Shown here: one piece after another, positions 1 to 5,074 of the stretch
Numbering within the stretch: position 1 is the stretch's first letter
How the letters are laid out: the number at the start of each line of letters is the position of its first letter
Source of the DNA: Candidatus Cloacimonadota bacterium
GTDB taxonomy: Bacteria > Cloacimonadota > Cloacimonadia > Cloacimonadales > TCS61
Assembly (NCBI GenBank): GCA_030667725.1
Contig: DAOUVH010000113.1
Span: 1 to 5,074 of the forward strand
Direction: 5' to 3'
DNA: 5,074 nt
Notes under the pieces: generated by a model
Told to the model about the DNA's origin: nothing
The model's database searches: none
What the model saw: the letters and a program-made list of their open reading frames with translations, nothing else
Made by a program: the position numbers and the translations under genes

Positions 1-763
1 CGGAAAGATATTGGGTAAAGGGTGTAATGTGAAAATTATCGGATTACCTGAGACAGAGGATCCTGACAGTTACATCAGGAATAATGGTGCAACCAGCATG
101 CAGGAAATGATAGATAATGCAAAATCTCTTACTGAATTCCTAAAAGATGATGAAGTTATTGGTGTTGATAAAAAAGGTAAGCTTTCTGTTCTGTTTGATA
201 TCCTTAATGAAATAGAAGATGAAGTTGCTCAGGAACTCTTAATTCAGGATATTGCGAAGACATTTGGAGTTTCTAAGCTGGCAGTTACATCTAAGATTAG
301 AAAGAAAAGAAGAATTGAAAAAAGAGAATTAGAAGAACATTTTGAACGATATAATGACGAACGAGAAATATTAATAAATATTATTAATAATCAATCATTA
401 TATAAAAATGTTGCGCAAGAGATAGATTCGAGTTATTTTTTAACTGAAAAGTATAAAAAAATATATGAAATAATAACGGAGCATATAGAAGAAATGGGTA
501 ATATCCCTACTTTATTAAATAAATTAGAAGATGAGGAAATTAAACATAATCTAATTGAAATCTCAATGTTAACAGTAACTAAACAATCTATAAATGATGC
601 AATAATAACATTTAAAACTAGAAAGTTACTTTATGATCTTAAGATAATAAATGCTGAGATACTCAATGATCAGACAAATATGGAACTTCATTCTAAGAAA
701 AAAGAAATCAAAAAAGAATTATTAAAAATAAATAAAAAAGTTGTGAGAAAAACTTTGTACTAA
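1..763 (+). CDS. dnaG: DNA primase DnaG, C-terminal part (5' end outside window)
   Basis: Primase synthesises the short RNA primers that start Okazaki fragments and docks on the replicative helicase DnaB through its C-terminal domain. The frame is open from base 2, so the gene enters from the left; the TTG at base 11 is internal, not a start. Numbering from that TTG, the piece opens with the end of the TOPRIM fold: the LPETEDPDSYI segment at about residues 12-22 matches the primase LP-x-G-x-DPD signature that follows the metal-binding acidic residues. A helical linker follows (about 30-110), then a charged KKRRIEKRELEEH stretch near 98-110, then an all-helical region (about 115-250) consistent with the helicase-binding domain. 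The zinc-binding domain and most of the TOPRIM core are not visible. The stop codon overlaps the ribosome-binding site of rpoD, as expected for the macromolecular synthesis operon. The last 460 bases are much richer in A+T than the first 300. The identification is firm; the fine function of the divergent C-terminus is inferred from position. Confidence 0.93.
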   Translation, partial: GKILGKGCNVKIIGLPETEDPDSYIRNNGATSMQEMIDNAKSLTEFLKDDEVIGVDKKGKLSVLFDILNEIEDEVAQELLIQDIAKTFGVSKLAVTSKIRKKRRIEKRELEEHFERYNDEREILINIINNQSLYKNVAQEIDSSYFLTEKYKKIYEIITEHIEEMGNIPTLLNKLEDEEIKHNLIEISMLTVTKQSINDAIITFKTRKLLYDLKIINAEILNDQTNMELHSKKKEIKKELLKINKKVVRKTLY

Positions 764-767
764 GGAG
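762..767 (+). promoter_or_regulatory. Shine-Dalgarno of rpoD overlapping the dnaG stop codon
   Basis: AAGGAG lies five bases before the rpoD ATG at 773 and includes the last two bases of the dnaG TAA. The overlap suggests that termination on dnaG and initiation on rpoD are coupled, and it supports ATG 773 as the rpoD start. Confidence 0.85.
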
Positions 768-772
768 ACTAA

Positions 773-2515
773 ATGCTTAGTTATAACGAGTGTATTAAAA
801 AGTTAATTCAAATCGGTAGGAAAAATAATGATCTACTTACTTTTAAGCAGATCAATGTTGTTTTGCCCAATAGCCCAATCTTCCTCGATAAGATCGAACA
901 GATCATTTCTGACCTTGTAGAAGAGGGAATCGAGCTTATTGATGAAACTCAGATACGAGTTACCAAGAAGAAGGTTTCCTTAAAGAAAACAAGAGCAACA
1001 AAAAAGTTCCAGAATCGGAAATACTATGATGATCCTGTTAGAATGTATCTGGGAGAAATGGGGCGTGTTCCTCTTCTGGATAGAGAAGGAGAAGTAAGGA
1101 TCGCCAAGAAGATCGAAAGCGGACAGCAGCATATTAATAAAAATATTTTTAAAAGTGGCAGTACTCTTCGAGAGATGGAAAACTTTTTGCATCGCTATCG
1201 TGAGAAAAGGGTTAAGATCGATCAAATATTTAAGATCGAATATGGAACCTGGATGGATAAATCTCAGGAAGCTAACCTTGTAAATGAATTTGAACGAGTT
1301 ATCAGAGAGACTAAAGCAATATTTGAAAAAATCGGTGAGATGATAGACAGCAGTGATATTGATGAAGATGATAGCCTTTTAGATCAGGAAGTAATCGATA
1401 AACAGAGAATTGATCTTATCCAGATATTCAGCAATTTAAAATACAATGAAAAACTCCTGAAAAGAATGGTTTATCGGATTCGCAGCCTTGTCGACAGGAT
1501 CAAAGACAGCCAGAAAAGTATTACACATTTATCTAAGATCAGAAAATATTCTTTAGATGAAATTTGCACATACGGAAGAAAAGCCAATAAATCTGAAGAA
1601 GATTATACACTTGTTCATGAGGAAACCAAAATAGAGCCTGATGTATTTATAGAGACACTTCGCAAGATCAAAAATGCCAGAAGAAAGATACGCCGTGTAG
1701 AACTTGAAACACGAATGACGGCTGACGAGATGGTTGATCTTCTGGATGAGATAGAACGTGGCGAAAAGATGAAAGAGAGATCCAAGAACGACATGATCGA
1801 AGCTAATGTTCGTCTGGTTGTCAGCATTGCCAAACGTTATAATAATCGTGGTTTAGATTTTCTGGATCTTATTCAGGAAGGTAATACCGGACTTATGCGA
1901 GCTGTTGAAAAATATGATTATCGTAAAGGTTTCAAATTTAGTACTTATGCCACCTGGTGGATAAGACAGGCGATAACACGGGCAATCGCAGATCAAGCTA
2001 GAACGATCAGAATTCCGGTTCACATGATCGAATCTATCAATAAAGTTAAAAGAGCAAGCAGGAAATTACTGCAAAAACTGGGTAGAGAACCACATCCGGA
2101 AGAAATAGCAATTGAACTAGACCTTCCAATTGAAAAGATCAAGAGTATTCTGGCAATAACTAAAGAACCGGTTTCCTTAGATAATCCAATTGGTCATGAA
2201 GATGAAGATAGTTTGCTGGGTGATTTCATTGAAGATAAATCTACGATCTCTCCGGAGAGAATGGCTGAAAGAACCCTTCTAAAAAAACAGGTTGATGATG
2301 TTCTGCGTACGCTTACTTCACGAGAAGAAAGGGTTATCAGGCTACGTTTTGGAATTGATGACGGATATCACCGAACTTTGGAAGAGGTTGGAAACATCTT
2401 TAGTGTTACGCGCGAAAGGATCCGTCAGATCGAAGATAAAGCGTTGCGTAAACTACGCCATCCGACCAGAAGTCATGTACTTGAAAAGTTCATAGAGAAT
2501 TTTAATGTGAAGTAA
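773..2515 (+). CDS. rpoD: Primary (housekeeping) RNA polymerase sigma factor, sigma-70/RpoD
   Basis: This is the principal sigma subunit: it binds core RNA polymerase, recognises -35 and -10 promoter elements and helps melt DNA. All regions are present in the 580 residues. Region 1.1-like winged fold is about 1-65; region 1.2 is about 84-117 ([19 protein letters not shown]); a non-conserved spacer runs about 118-335. Region 2 is about 338-420 and includes the core-binding [20 protein letters not shown] and the -10 reader [18 protein letters not shown], where Q399 and T402 match the E. coli -10 contact residues Q437 and T440. Region 3 is about 420-489, with the acidic finger [21 protein letters not shown]. 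Region 4 is about 512-570, with helix-turn-helix [20 protein letters not shown], in which R547, E548 and R551 correspond to E. coli R584, E585 and R588. These contacts predict ordinary TTGACA/TATAAT promoters. Region 1.1 and the complete 1.2-4 set mark it as the group 1 factor rather than an alternative sigma. It is co-oriented with dnaG, nine bases downstream. The gene is unusually rich in GATC (26 sites). Confidence 0.98.
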   Translation: MLSYNECIKKLIQIGRKNNDLLTFKQINVVLPNSPIFLDKIEQIISDLVEEGIELIDETQIRVTKKKVSLKKTRATKKFQNRKYYDDPVRMYLGEMGRVPLLDREGEVRIAKKIESGQQHINKNIFKSGSTLREMENFLHRYREKRVKIDQIFKIEYGTWMDKSQEANLVNEFERVIRETKAIFEKIGEMIDSSDIDEDDSLLDQEVIDKQRIDLIQIFSNLKYNEKLLKRMVYRIRSLVDRIKDSQKSITHLSKIRKYSLDEICTYGRKANKSEEDYTLVHEETKIEPDVFIETLRKIKNARRKIRRVELETRMTADEMVDLLDEIERGEKMKERSKNDMIEANVRLVVSIAKRYNNRGLDFLDLIQEGNTGLMRAVEKYDYRKGFKFSTYATWWIRQAITRAIADQARTIRIPVHMIESINKVKRASRKLLQKLGREPHPEEIAIELDLPIEKIKSILAITKEPVSLDNPIGHEDEDSLLGDFIEDKSTISPERMAERTLLKKQVDDVLRTLTSREERVIRLRFGIDDGYHRTLEEVGNIFSVTRERIRQIEDKALRKLRHPTRSHVLEKFIENFNVK

Positions 2516-2534
2516 TTTGCACTCTAAGAAATTC

Positions 2535-2576
2535 TTGACATAAAATTGGGCAAATTTGTTTTTACAGTCTTAAAAT
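2535..2576 (+). promoter_or_regulatory. Tentative promoter upstream of the CAU tRNA
   Basis: A perfect TTGACA lies at 2535-2540 in the 70-base gap between rpoD and the tRNA. No good -10 box sits 16-18 bases further on. The nearest options are TACAGT at 2563-2568 (22-base spacer) and TAAAAT at 2571-2576, which is well placed for a start just before the tRNA but 30 bases from the TTGACA. The tRNA may therefore have its own weak promoter or may be read through from rpoD. I see the -35 match; its function is inferred. Confidence 0.35.
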
Positions 2577-2585
2577 TAATAAGCA

Positions 2586-2661
2586 GGGCCTATAGCTCAG
2601 TTGGTAGAGCTTCCGGCTCATAACCGGATGGTCAGAGGTTCGATTCCTCTTGGGCCCACCA
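2586..2661 (+). tRNA. tRNA with CAU anticodon (elongator Met or lysidine-type Ile2)
   Basis: The full cloverleaf can be drawn. The acceptor stem 2586-2592 pairs with 2651-2657 (one T-G wobble). The D arm is GCTC/GAGC around AGTTGGTA. The anticodon stem TCCGG/CCGGA holds the loop CTCATAA with anticodon CAT at 2619-2621. The variable loop is five bases (2629-2633) and the T arm is AGAGG/CCTCT around TTCGATT. The discriminator is A2658 and CCA is encoded at 2659-2661. It is not the initiator: position 1-72 is a G-C pair and the anticodon stem lacks the run of three G-C pairs. CAU is shared by elongator tRNA-Met and by tRNA-Ile2, whose C34 is converted to lysidine by TilS. Here pairs 4-69 and 5-68 are both C-G, which in E. 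coli favours TilS recognition (Ile2), so an automatic Met label could be wrong. Confidence 0.95.
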
Positions 2662-2671
2662 TATGTACCAC

Positions 2672-2700
2672 AAAAACCGCTCTATGAGCGGTTTTTATTT
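2672..2700 (+). terminator. Strong intrinsic terminator after the tRNA
   Basis: AAAAACCGCTC at 2672-2682 pairs perfectly with GAGCGGTTTTT at 2686-2696 around a three-base TAT loop. Six of the eleven pairs form the GC-rich core CCGCTC, and the run continues as ATTT. It should end transcripts from the tRNA (and any read-through from dnaG-rpoD). Because the stem is flanked by A's on the left and T's on the right, it could also work on the minus strand. Confidence 0.92.
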
Positions 2701-2771
2701 AATTCTAACTTCCAAAGACCAAACTTCAAATAACAAATAAGATATCCGATCCTGAGTGTGGTTTATTTAAT

Positions 2772-2789
2772 AAATTTTTTAAAAAATTT
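2772..2789. repeat. Perfect 18-bp AT-only palindrome
   Basis: AAATTTTTTAAAAAATTT reads identically on both strands. It ends inside the presumed -35 box of the TATAAT promoter at 2810-2815. It could be a regulator's operator, an UP-type element, or chance in a very AT-rich region. As RNA it could form only weak A-U pairs, so it is unlikely to be a terminator. Confidence 0.6.
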
Positions 2790-2815
2790 CTACTTTCTTC
2801 CGTTACAATTATAAT
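2787..2815 (+). promoter_or_regulatory. Candidate sigma-70 promoter for the MaoC/CitE pair
   Basis: A perfect TATAAT -10 box is at 2810-2815. Seventeen bases upstream is TTTCTA (2787-2792), a poor -35 match with three of six bases. A start near 2822 would give a leader of about 130 bases before ATG 2956. A strong -10 with a weak -35 covered by a palindrome is an arrangement often seen where a regulator controls access, but no regulator gene is in view. Confidence 0.5.
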
Positions 2816-2830
2816 AGCCCGAAACTTCAT

Positions 2831-2845
2831 GATGGGAAACCTATC
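2831..2845 (+). repeat. Small hairpin in the leader of the MaoC/CitE unit
   Basis: GATGGG at 2831-2836 pairs with CCTATC at 2840-2845 around an AAA loop, with one G-T wobble. If transcription starts near 2822, the hairpin sits about ten bases into the RNA and could stabilise its 5' end. There is no T-run after it, so it is not a terminator. Confidence 0.3.
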
Positions 2846-2945
2846 GATTTTTGCAACTGAAAAATTTCCAATATAAATTATAAAAGACTTGTTAAATATT
2901 TTCACATAGATTACTTTTGTCTTGTTTGGAACAAATATTATATCT

Positions 2946-2949
2946 GGAG
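2946..2949 (+). promoter_or_regulatory. Shine-Dalgarno that fixes the MaoC-like start at ATG 2956
   Basis: GGAG lies six bases before ATG 2956. The frame is open further left to a TTG at 2917, but nothing resembling a ribosome-binding site precedes that codon, and the protein family typically starts close to the FG-x-YLEEF segment. Confidence 0.8.
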
Positions 2950-2955
2950 TTAAGC

Positions 2956-3429
2956 ATGTTGTATGAAGAAAGTGACAATTTCGGAAAATACCTGGAAGAA
3001 TTCAGAATTAGTGATGTTTATAAGCATCGTGCAGAAAAAAGGATCACCGAAAAAGATAATAAACTGTTTTGCCAAATAACAATGAATTATCATCCCCTAC
3101 ATCTTAATGCTGAATATGCAAAATCAACGATCTATAAAAAAATAATTGTAGCTGGAACTTATGTTGCAAGTATCGCCGTAGGTTTGAGTGTGCCCGATAT
3201 TAGCGGGAAAGCAATTGCTAATCTGGATTATGAAAAAATTATACACTATGCTCCAGTATTTATCGGTGATACACTTCTTGCTGAAACCGAAATTCTGGAA
3301 GTGCGGGAATCCGCAACAAAACCTGATAGAGGGATAGTTTTCGTGGAAACAAGGGCTTATAATCAGGATTATAAAAAAGTACTGACATTAAGGCGGCATA
3401 TATTAATTCCGAAAAGAGGGAAGAAATGA
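2956..3429 (+). CDS. MaoC-fold (hot-dog) acyl-CoA hydratase-like protein
   Basis: MaoC-like proteins adopt the hot-dog fold, and many hydrate enoyl-CoA thioesters. From ATG 2956 the product has 157 residues, the usual size for a single-domain member. It opens with FGKYLEEFRISDVYKHRAEKRITEKD (broken at about residues 9-34), typical of a MaoC subfamily often found beside CoA-ester lyases. The hydratase-2 signature is at about 42-51 as TMNYHPLHLN. H49 matches the catalytic His, but N44 stands where classical hydratase-2 enzymes have catalytic Asp, and H46 replaces the following Asn. From memory, related proteins share the TMN-x-HPLH pattern, so it is probably a subfamily trait rather than a broken gene. 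Later marks are G67-T68 in the central helix, APVFIGDTLLAETEILEVRES (about 99-119) and RGIVFVETRAYNQ (125-137), all expected of the fold. The gene overlaps the downstream lyase by four bases, so the two probably serve one pathway. Itaconyl-CoA or mesaconyl-CoA hydratase is a reasonable hypothesis; the substrate is unproven. No signal peptide is visible, so it is cytoplasmic. Confidence 0.85.
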   Translation: MLYEESDNFGKYLEEFRISDVYKHRAEKRITEKDNKLFCQITMNYHPLHLNAEYAKSTIYKKIIVAGTYVASIAVGLSVPDISGKAIANLDYEKIIHYAPVFIGDTLLAETEILEVRESATKPDRGIVFVETRAYNQDYKKVLTLRRHILIPKRGKK

Positions 3430-4322
3430 AGCGGTATATTCTCCGCAGTATGATGTTCGTTCCCGGCAACAACGAAAAACTCCTTAGAAGTGCTTCCAAA
3501 ACCAATGCAGATGCTCTTATATTAGATTTGGAGGATTCTGTGATTGTCGATTCAAAACAGGAAGCAAGAGACACAATTAAAAAAATCCTACCAGAAGGTA
3601 TCTTTGAAAAATTCCACATATTTATCCGTTTAAATGATAGAGACAGTGGATTCCTGGAAAAAGATATTTCCGAACTAATGTTAGAAGGAGTGACCGGGTT
3701 TGTTTTCCCGAAATCCTATGGGGGAGATGATATAATTTTCTTTGAAAATATTCTGGAAAAATATGAAGCCGAGAGAGGATTTAAAAAAGGGATTTTTAAG
3801 ATAATTCCTCTCCTTGAGACAGCTTCCGCCGTTCTACACGCAGAAGAGATCTGTAGAGCTTCAGAGAGGATTATTGCAGTTGCTTATGGCAGTGAAGATT
3901 TCTGCGCAGATATTCAAGGAATCCACGATAAAGAAGGGAAAAGTTTGCTTGTACCCCGCGCTCTTATTGTAATGGCTGCTAGAGCTTCCAGTATAATTCC
4001 GATAGATACACTTCATGTAAATATTCACGATCTTGATGATCTGGAAGATAATCTTAAACTAGCCCGAACACTCGGTTTTGAAGGAATGCTTTTACTCCAT
4101 CCAAAAGAGATAGAACTTGCTCATAAATATTTTGCTTCCACCCAAAAAGAAGTCGAGAAAGCTAAAGAGATGCTTCGTTTAACGGAAGAATCAAGGAAAA
4201 ATAATACACGTGTAGCAATAATAAATGGAATTTTCATTGGTCCTCCCATGGTGCGAACTGCAAAAAAAATAATCGAGCGGGATAAACTAATTAAAGAATG
4301 GGAAAAACATCCCCCTTCGTAA
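3426..4322 (+). CDS. HpcH/HpaI-family CoA-ester lyase (CitE-like; malyl-/citramalyl-CoA lyase type)
   Basis: This family (TIM-barrel, Mg2+-dependent) cleaves or forms C-C bonds in 3-hydroxyacyl-CoA esters such as citryl-, malyl-, methylmalyl- and citramalyl-CoA. The 298-residue length is normal for a stand-alone CitE-like enzyme. Motifs in order: RSMMFVPGNN (7-16, CoA/nucleotide end), ADALILDLEDSV (28-39), IFIRLND (65-71) with R68 as the likely carboxylate-binding Arg, FVFPKSY (92-98), IIPLLETA (126-133) with E131 as a metal ligand, and YGSEDFCADI (154-163) with D158 as the second metal ligand. GMLLLHPKEIE (220-230) and a C-terminal GIFIGPPMVRTAKKIIE (268-284) complete the barrel and lid. All residues expected for catalysis are present. 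Citrate lyase alpha and gamma subunits are absent nearby, so a true citrate lyase beta subunit is unlikely. ATG 3426 overlaps the TGA of the MaoC-like gene (ATGA) and is preceded by AGAGGG five bases upstream, indicating translational coupling. The best guess is a lyase acting on the product of that hydratase-like protein; the exact CoA ester is unknown. Confidence 0.9.
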   Translation: MKRYILRSMMFVPGNNEKLLRSASKTNADALILDLEDSVIVDSKQEARDTIKKILPEGIFEKFHIFIRLNDRDSGFLEKDISELMLEGVTGFVFPKSYGGDDIIFFENILEKYEAERGFKKGIFKIIPLLETASAVLHAEEICRASERIIAVAYGSEDFCADIQGIHDKEGKSLLVPRALIVMAARASSIIPIDTLHVNIHDLDDLEDNLKLARTLGFEGMLLLHPKEIELAHKYFASTQKEVEKAKEMLRLTEESRKNNTRVAIINGIFIGPPMVRTAKKIIERDKLIKEWEKHPPS

Positions 4323-4452
4323 AGAGGAATTAAAGAAAGTTTACCTTCTTGCTTTTTTCATATTTCATTCTCCGTTTGAGAGAAGGACAGCTAGTCTTCG
4401 TTAGAGTTTTGCCCTGACAGGCAGGATGAGGTAAAAACCAACAGGAGCATAA
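4323..4452 (+). other. Intergenic leader before the CapK-like gene
   Basis: These 130 bases contain no gene. TTGAGA at 4376-4381 resembles a -35 box, but no convincing -10 follows at normal spacing (the nearest, TAGAGT at 4402-4407, is 20 bases away). An imperfect hairpin can be drawn between 4406-4413 (GTTTTGCC) and 4430-4438 (GGTAAAAAC), enclosing a CCTGACAGG inverted repeat. It might act in the leader RNA. No clear terminator follows the lyase, so read-through from the upstream pair into the next gene is possible. Confidence 0.4.
4443..4447 (+). promoter_or_regulatory. Shine-Dalgarno that fixes a TTG start at 4453
   Basis: AGGAG lies five bases before TTG 4453. The codon just before the TTG is an in-frame TAA (4450-4452), so no start further upstream is possible. 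The first in-frame ATG is at 4666, deep inside conserved sequence, so TTG is the real start. Confidence 0.85.
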
Positions 4453-5074
4453 TTGGAAAAATCAATATTTCAGATCCCTTTCAAAGTTCTGAAAAGATAC
4501 AGATTCTACAAAAGAAATCAATTTTGGACAAAAGCTCAATGTGAGTTTTACCAGGATGAACAGTTAAAGAAACTCGTCCAGCATGCAGATAGAAATGTTC
4601 CCTATTATCGCAATCTGTTCGAAGAAATCGGTTTCAATTCTGAGGAATTCCGTGGTCGTGAGGATATGTATAAAATCCCAACTTTAGATAAAGAAATTGT
4701 TCGAACTTGTCAGAAAGAACTTATCGCTGATAATGTCGGCAAGTTTGGGATAACTTGGGATTCCACCAGTGGTTCCACGGGTACTCCGTTGCATTTTGTT
4801 CTGGATGAGGCAGTTCAAGCAAATAAAATAGCAGCACTTCTTAGAAGTTACAATTGGGCAGGTTACAAACTCGGGAAGAAAACATTTAGTCTGCAAAGTT
4901 ATTACTTTCAAGATAAAGCTTACAAATACAACAAATTTTACAACATTCTTCGCTTTGATTCCAACAAGTTGAAAAAGAGTTTCGCAATAAAAGTGATTAA
5001 GAAAATTAACCGTTTCAAACCCGAATTCTTCATGGGATTTCCATTTGATATTCTTATGTTAAGTCGTTTTGCAG
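4453..5074 (+). CDS. PaaK/CapK-type adenylate-forming enzyme, N-terminal part (3' end outside window)
   Basis: Members of this group (phenylacetate-CoA ligase and the CapK-like proteins of polysaccharide clusters) activate a carboxylate with ATP and belong to the ANL superfamily. The frame is open for 207 codons from TTG 4453 to the window edge. KLVQHADRNVPYYRNLFEEIG (broken at about 39-60) is the N-terminal signature of the family: a short helix followed by VPYYR. KIPTLDKEIVR (about 74-84) matches the L-P-x-L-x-K segment. DSTSGSTGTP (103-112) is the phosphate-binding loop of adenylate-forming enzymes. The FFMGFPFDILMLSRFA stretch near the edge (about 192-207) matches the GYPS-x-L-x-x-LA region of CapK-like proteins. 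The catalytic Asp and Lys motifs lie beyond the window. The Lys- and Tyr-rich, divergent middle favours a CapK-like protein over a true phenylacetate-CoA ligase. No membrane segment is seen. It follows the lyase by 130 bases on the same strand, so shared transcription is possible but unproven. Family assignment is confident; the substrate is unknown. Confidence 0.85.
   Translation, partial: MEKSIFQIPFKVLKRYRFYKRNQFWTKAQCEFYQDEQLKKLVQHADRNVPYYRNLFEEIGFNSEEFRGREDMYKIPTLDKEIVRTCQKELIADNVGKFGITWDSTSGSTGTPLHFVLDEAVQANKIAALLRSYNWAGYKLGKKTFSLQSYYFQDKAYKYNKFYNILRFDSNKLKKSFAIKVIKKINRFKPEFFMGFPFDILMLSRFA

Larger units (their letters stand above)
2701..2955 (+). other. Non-coding AT-rich intergenic region before the MaoC/CitE pair
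   Basis: No reading frame here has a plausible start with a ribosome-binding site, and I recognise no RNA gene. The stretch holds the promoter candidate at about 2787-2815, the 18-bp AT palindrome at 2772-2789 and a small hairpin at 2831-2845. A second promoter-like pair lies further down: TTGCAA at 2851-2856 with TATAAA at 2872-2877 (15-base spacer). The region probably serves as the promoter and 5' leader of the following two-gene unit. Confidence 0.6.

Noticed and set aside
980..1833. Minus-strand open frames (980-1225, 1615-1833) inside rpoD
   Set aside because: They lie wholly within rpoD, have no ribosome-binding site or family resemblance, and reflect codon use on the opposite strand.
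2292..2495. Second plus-strand frame of 67 codons at the rpoD 3' end
   Set aside because: It overlaps the conserved region 4 of sigma in another frame; no independent evidence supports it.
2586..2661. Initiator tRNA-fMet
   Set aside because: Position 1-72 is a normal G-C pair and the anticodon stem TCCGG/CCGGA lacks the three consecutive G-C pairs of initiators.
2917..2955. Upstream TTG start adding 13 residues to the MaoC-like protein
   Set aside because: No ribosome-binding site precedes TTG 2917, whereas ATG 2956 has GGAG at six bases, and the family starts near this point.
2701..2955. CRISPR array, riboswitch or small RNA gene in the intergenic region
   Set aside because: There are no spaced direct repeats, no recognisable riboswitch core and no terminator that would define a short transcript.
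3260..3619. Minus-strand open frame of 119 codons
   Set aside because: It spans the junction of two well-supported plus-strand genes, shows no recognisable motif, and is explained as an antisense shadow.
3426..4322. True citrate lyase beta subunit (citE of a citDEF operon)
   Set aside because: No acyl carrier or alpha subunit gene is adjacent; the partner is a MaoC-like gene, which points to a free CoA-ester lyase.
4331..4359. Possible intrinsic terminator after the CoA-ester lyase gene (AAGAAAG...CTTCTTGCTTTTTT)
   Set aside because: A T-run is present, but the stem is short, AT-rich and bulged, too weak to call.
4684..4911. Minus-strand open frame of 75 codons
   Set aside because: It is antisense to the conserved P-loop part of the CapK-like gene, and its product resembles nothing I know.

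Overview
The window looks like a stretch of an AT-rich bacterial chromosome. By hand count GC is about 36% at the left edge and falls to about 22% in part of the first gene. Starts are ATG or TTG with clear Shine-Dalgarno sequences. The primary sigma factor has a long spacer between regions 1.2 and 2, as in many Gram-negative-type phyla. I cannot fix the lineage; Cloacimonadota or a similar low-GC Gram-negative phylum is only a weak impression.

Region by region: (a) 1-763 is the 3' part of dnaG (primase), followed nine bases later by complete rpoD (773-2515). This is the dnaG-rpoD core of the classical macromolecular synthesis operon. (b) 2586-2661 is a tRNA with a CAU anticodon and encoded CCA, followed at once by a strong intrinsic terminator (2672-2700). 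(c) 2701-2955 is non-coding and AT-rich. It carries a perfect TATAAT, a perfect 18-bp AT palindrome where the -35 box should be, and a small hairpin. (d) 2956-4322 is a translationally coupled pair (ATGA overlap): a MaoC-fold hydratase-like protein and an HpcH/HpaI (CitE-like) CoA-ester lyase. (e) 4323-4452 is a short intergenic leader. (f) 4453 to the window end is the 5' part of a PaaK/CapK-type adenylate-forming enzyme that starts with TTG and runs off the edge.

How the genes may work together: dnaG and rpoD link replication priming to housekeeping transcription, and the CAU tRNA adds a translation component. The MaoC/CitE pair fits hydration of an unsaturated C4/C5 dicarboxyl-CoA followed by retro-Claisen cleavage of the hydroxyacyl-CoA (itaconyl/mesaconyl-CoA to citramalyl- or methylmalyl-CoA, then acetyl- or propionyl-CoA plus an oxoacid). 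The substrate cannot be read from sequence, and no CoA-transferase is in view. The hydratase-like member has Asn where classical hydratase-2 enzymes have catalytic Asp.

I found no CRISPR array, insertion sequence, phage or defence island, and no clearly new system. The most unusual points are the Asp-to-Asn change in the MaoC protein, the ambiguous identity of the CAU tRNA, the roughly four-fold excess of GATC inside rpoD, and the abrupt base-composition drop in dnaG.
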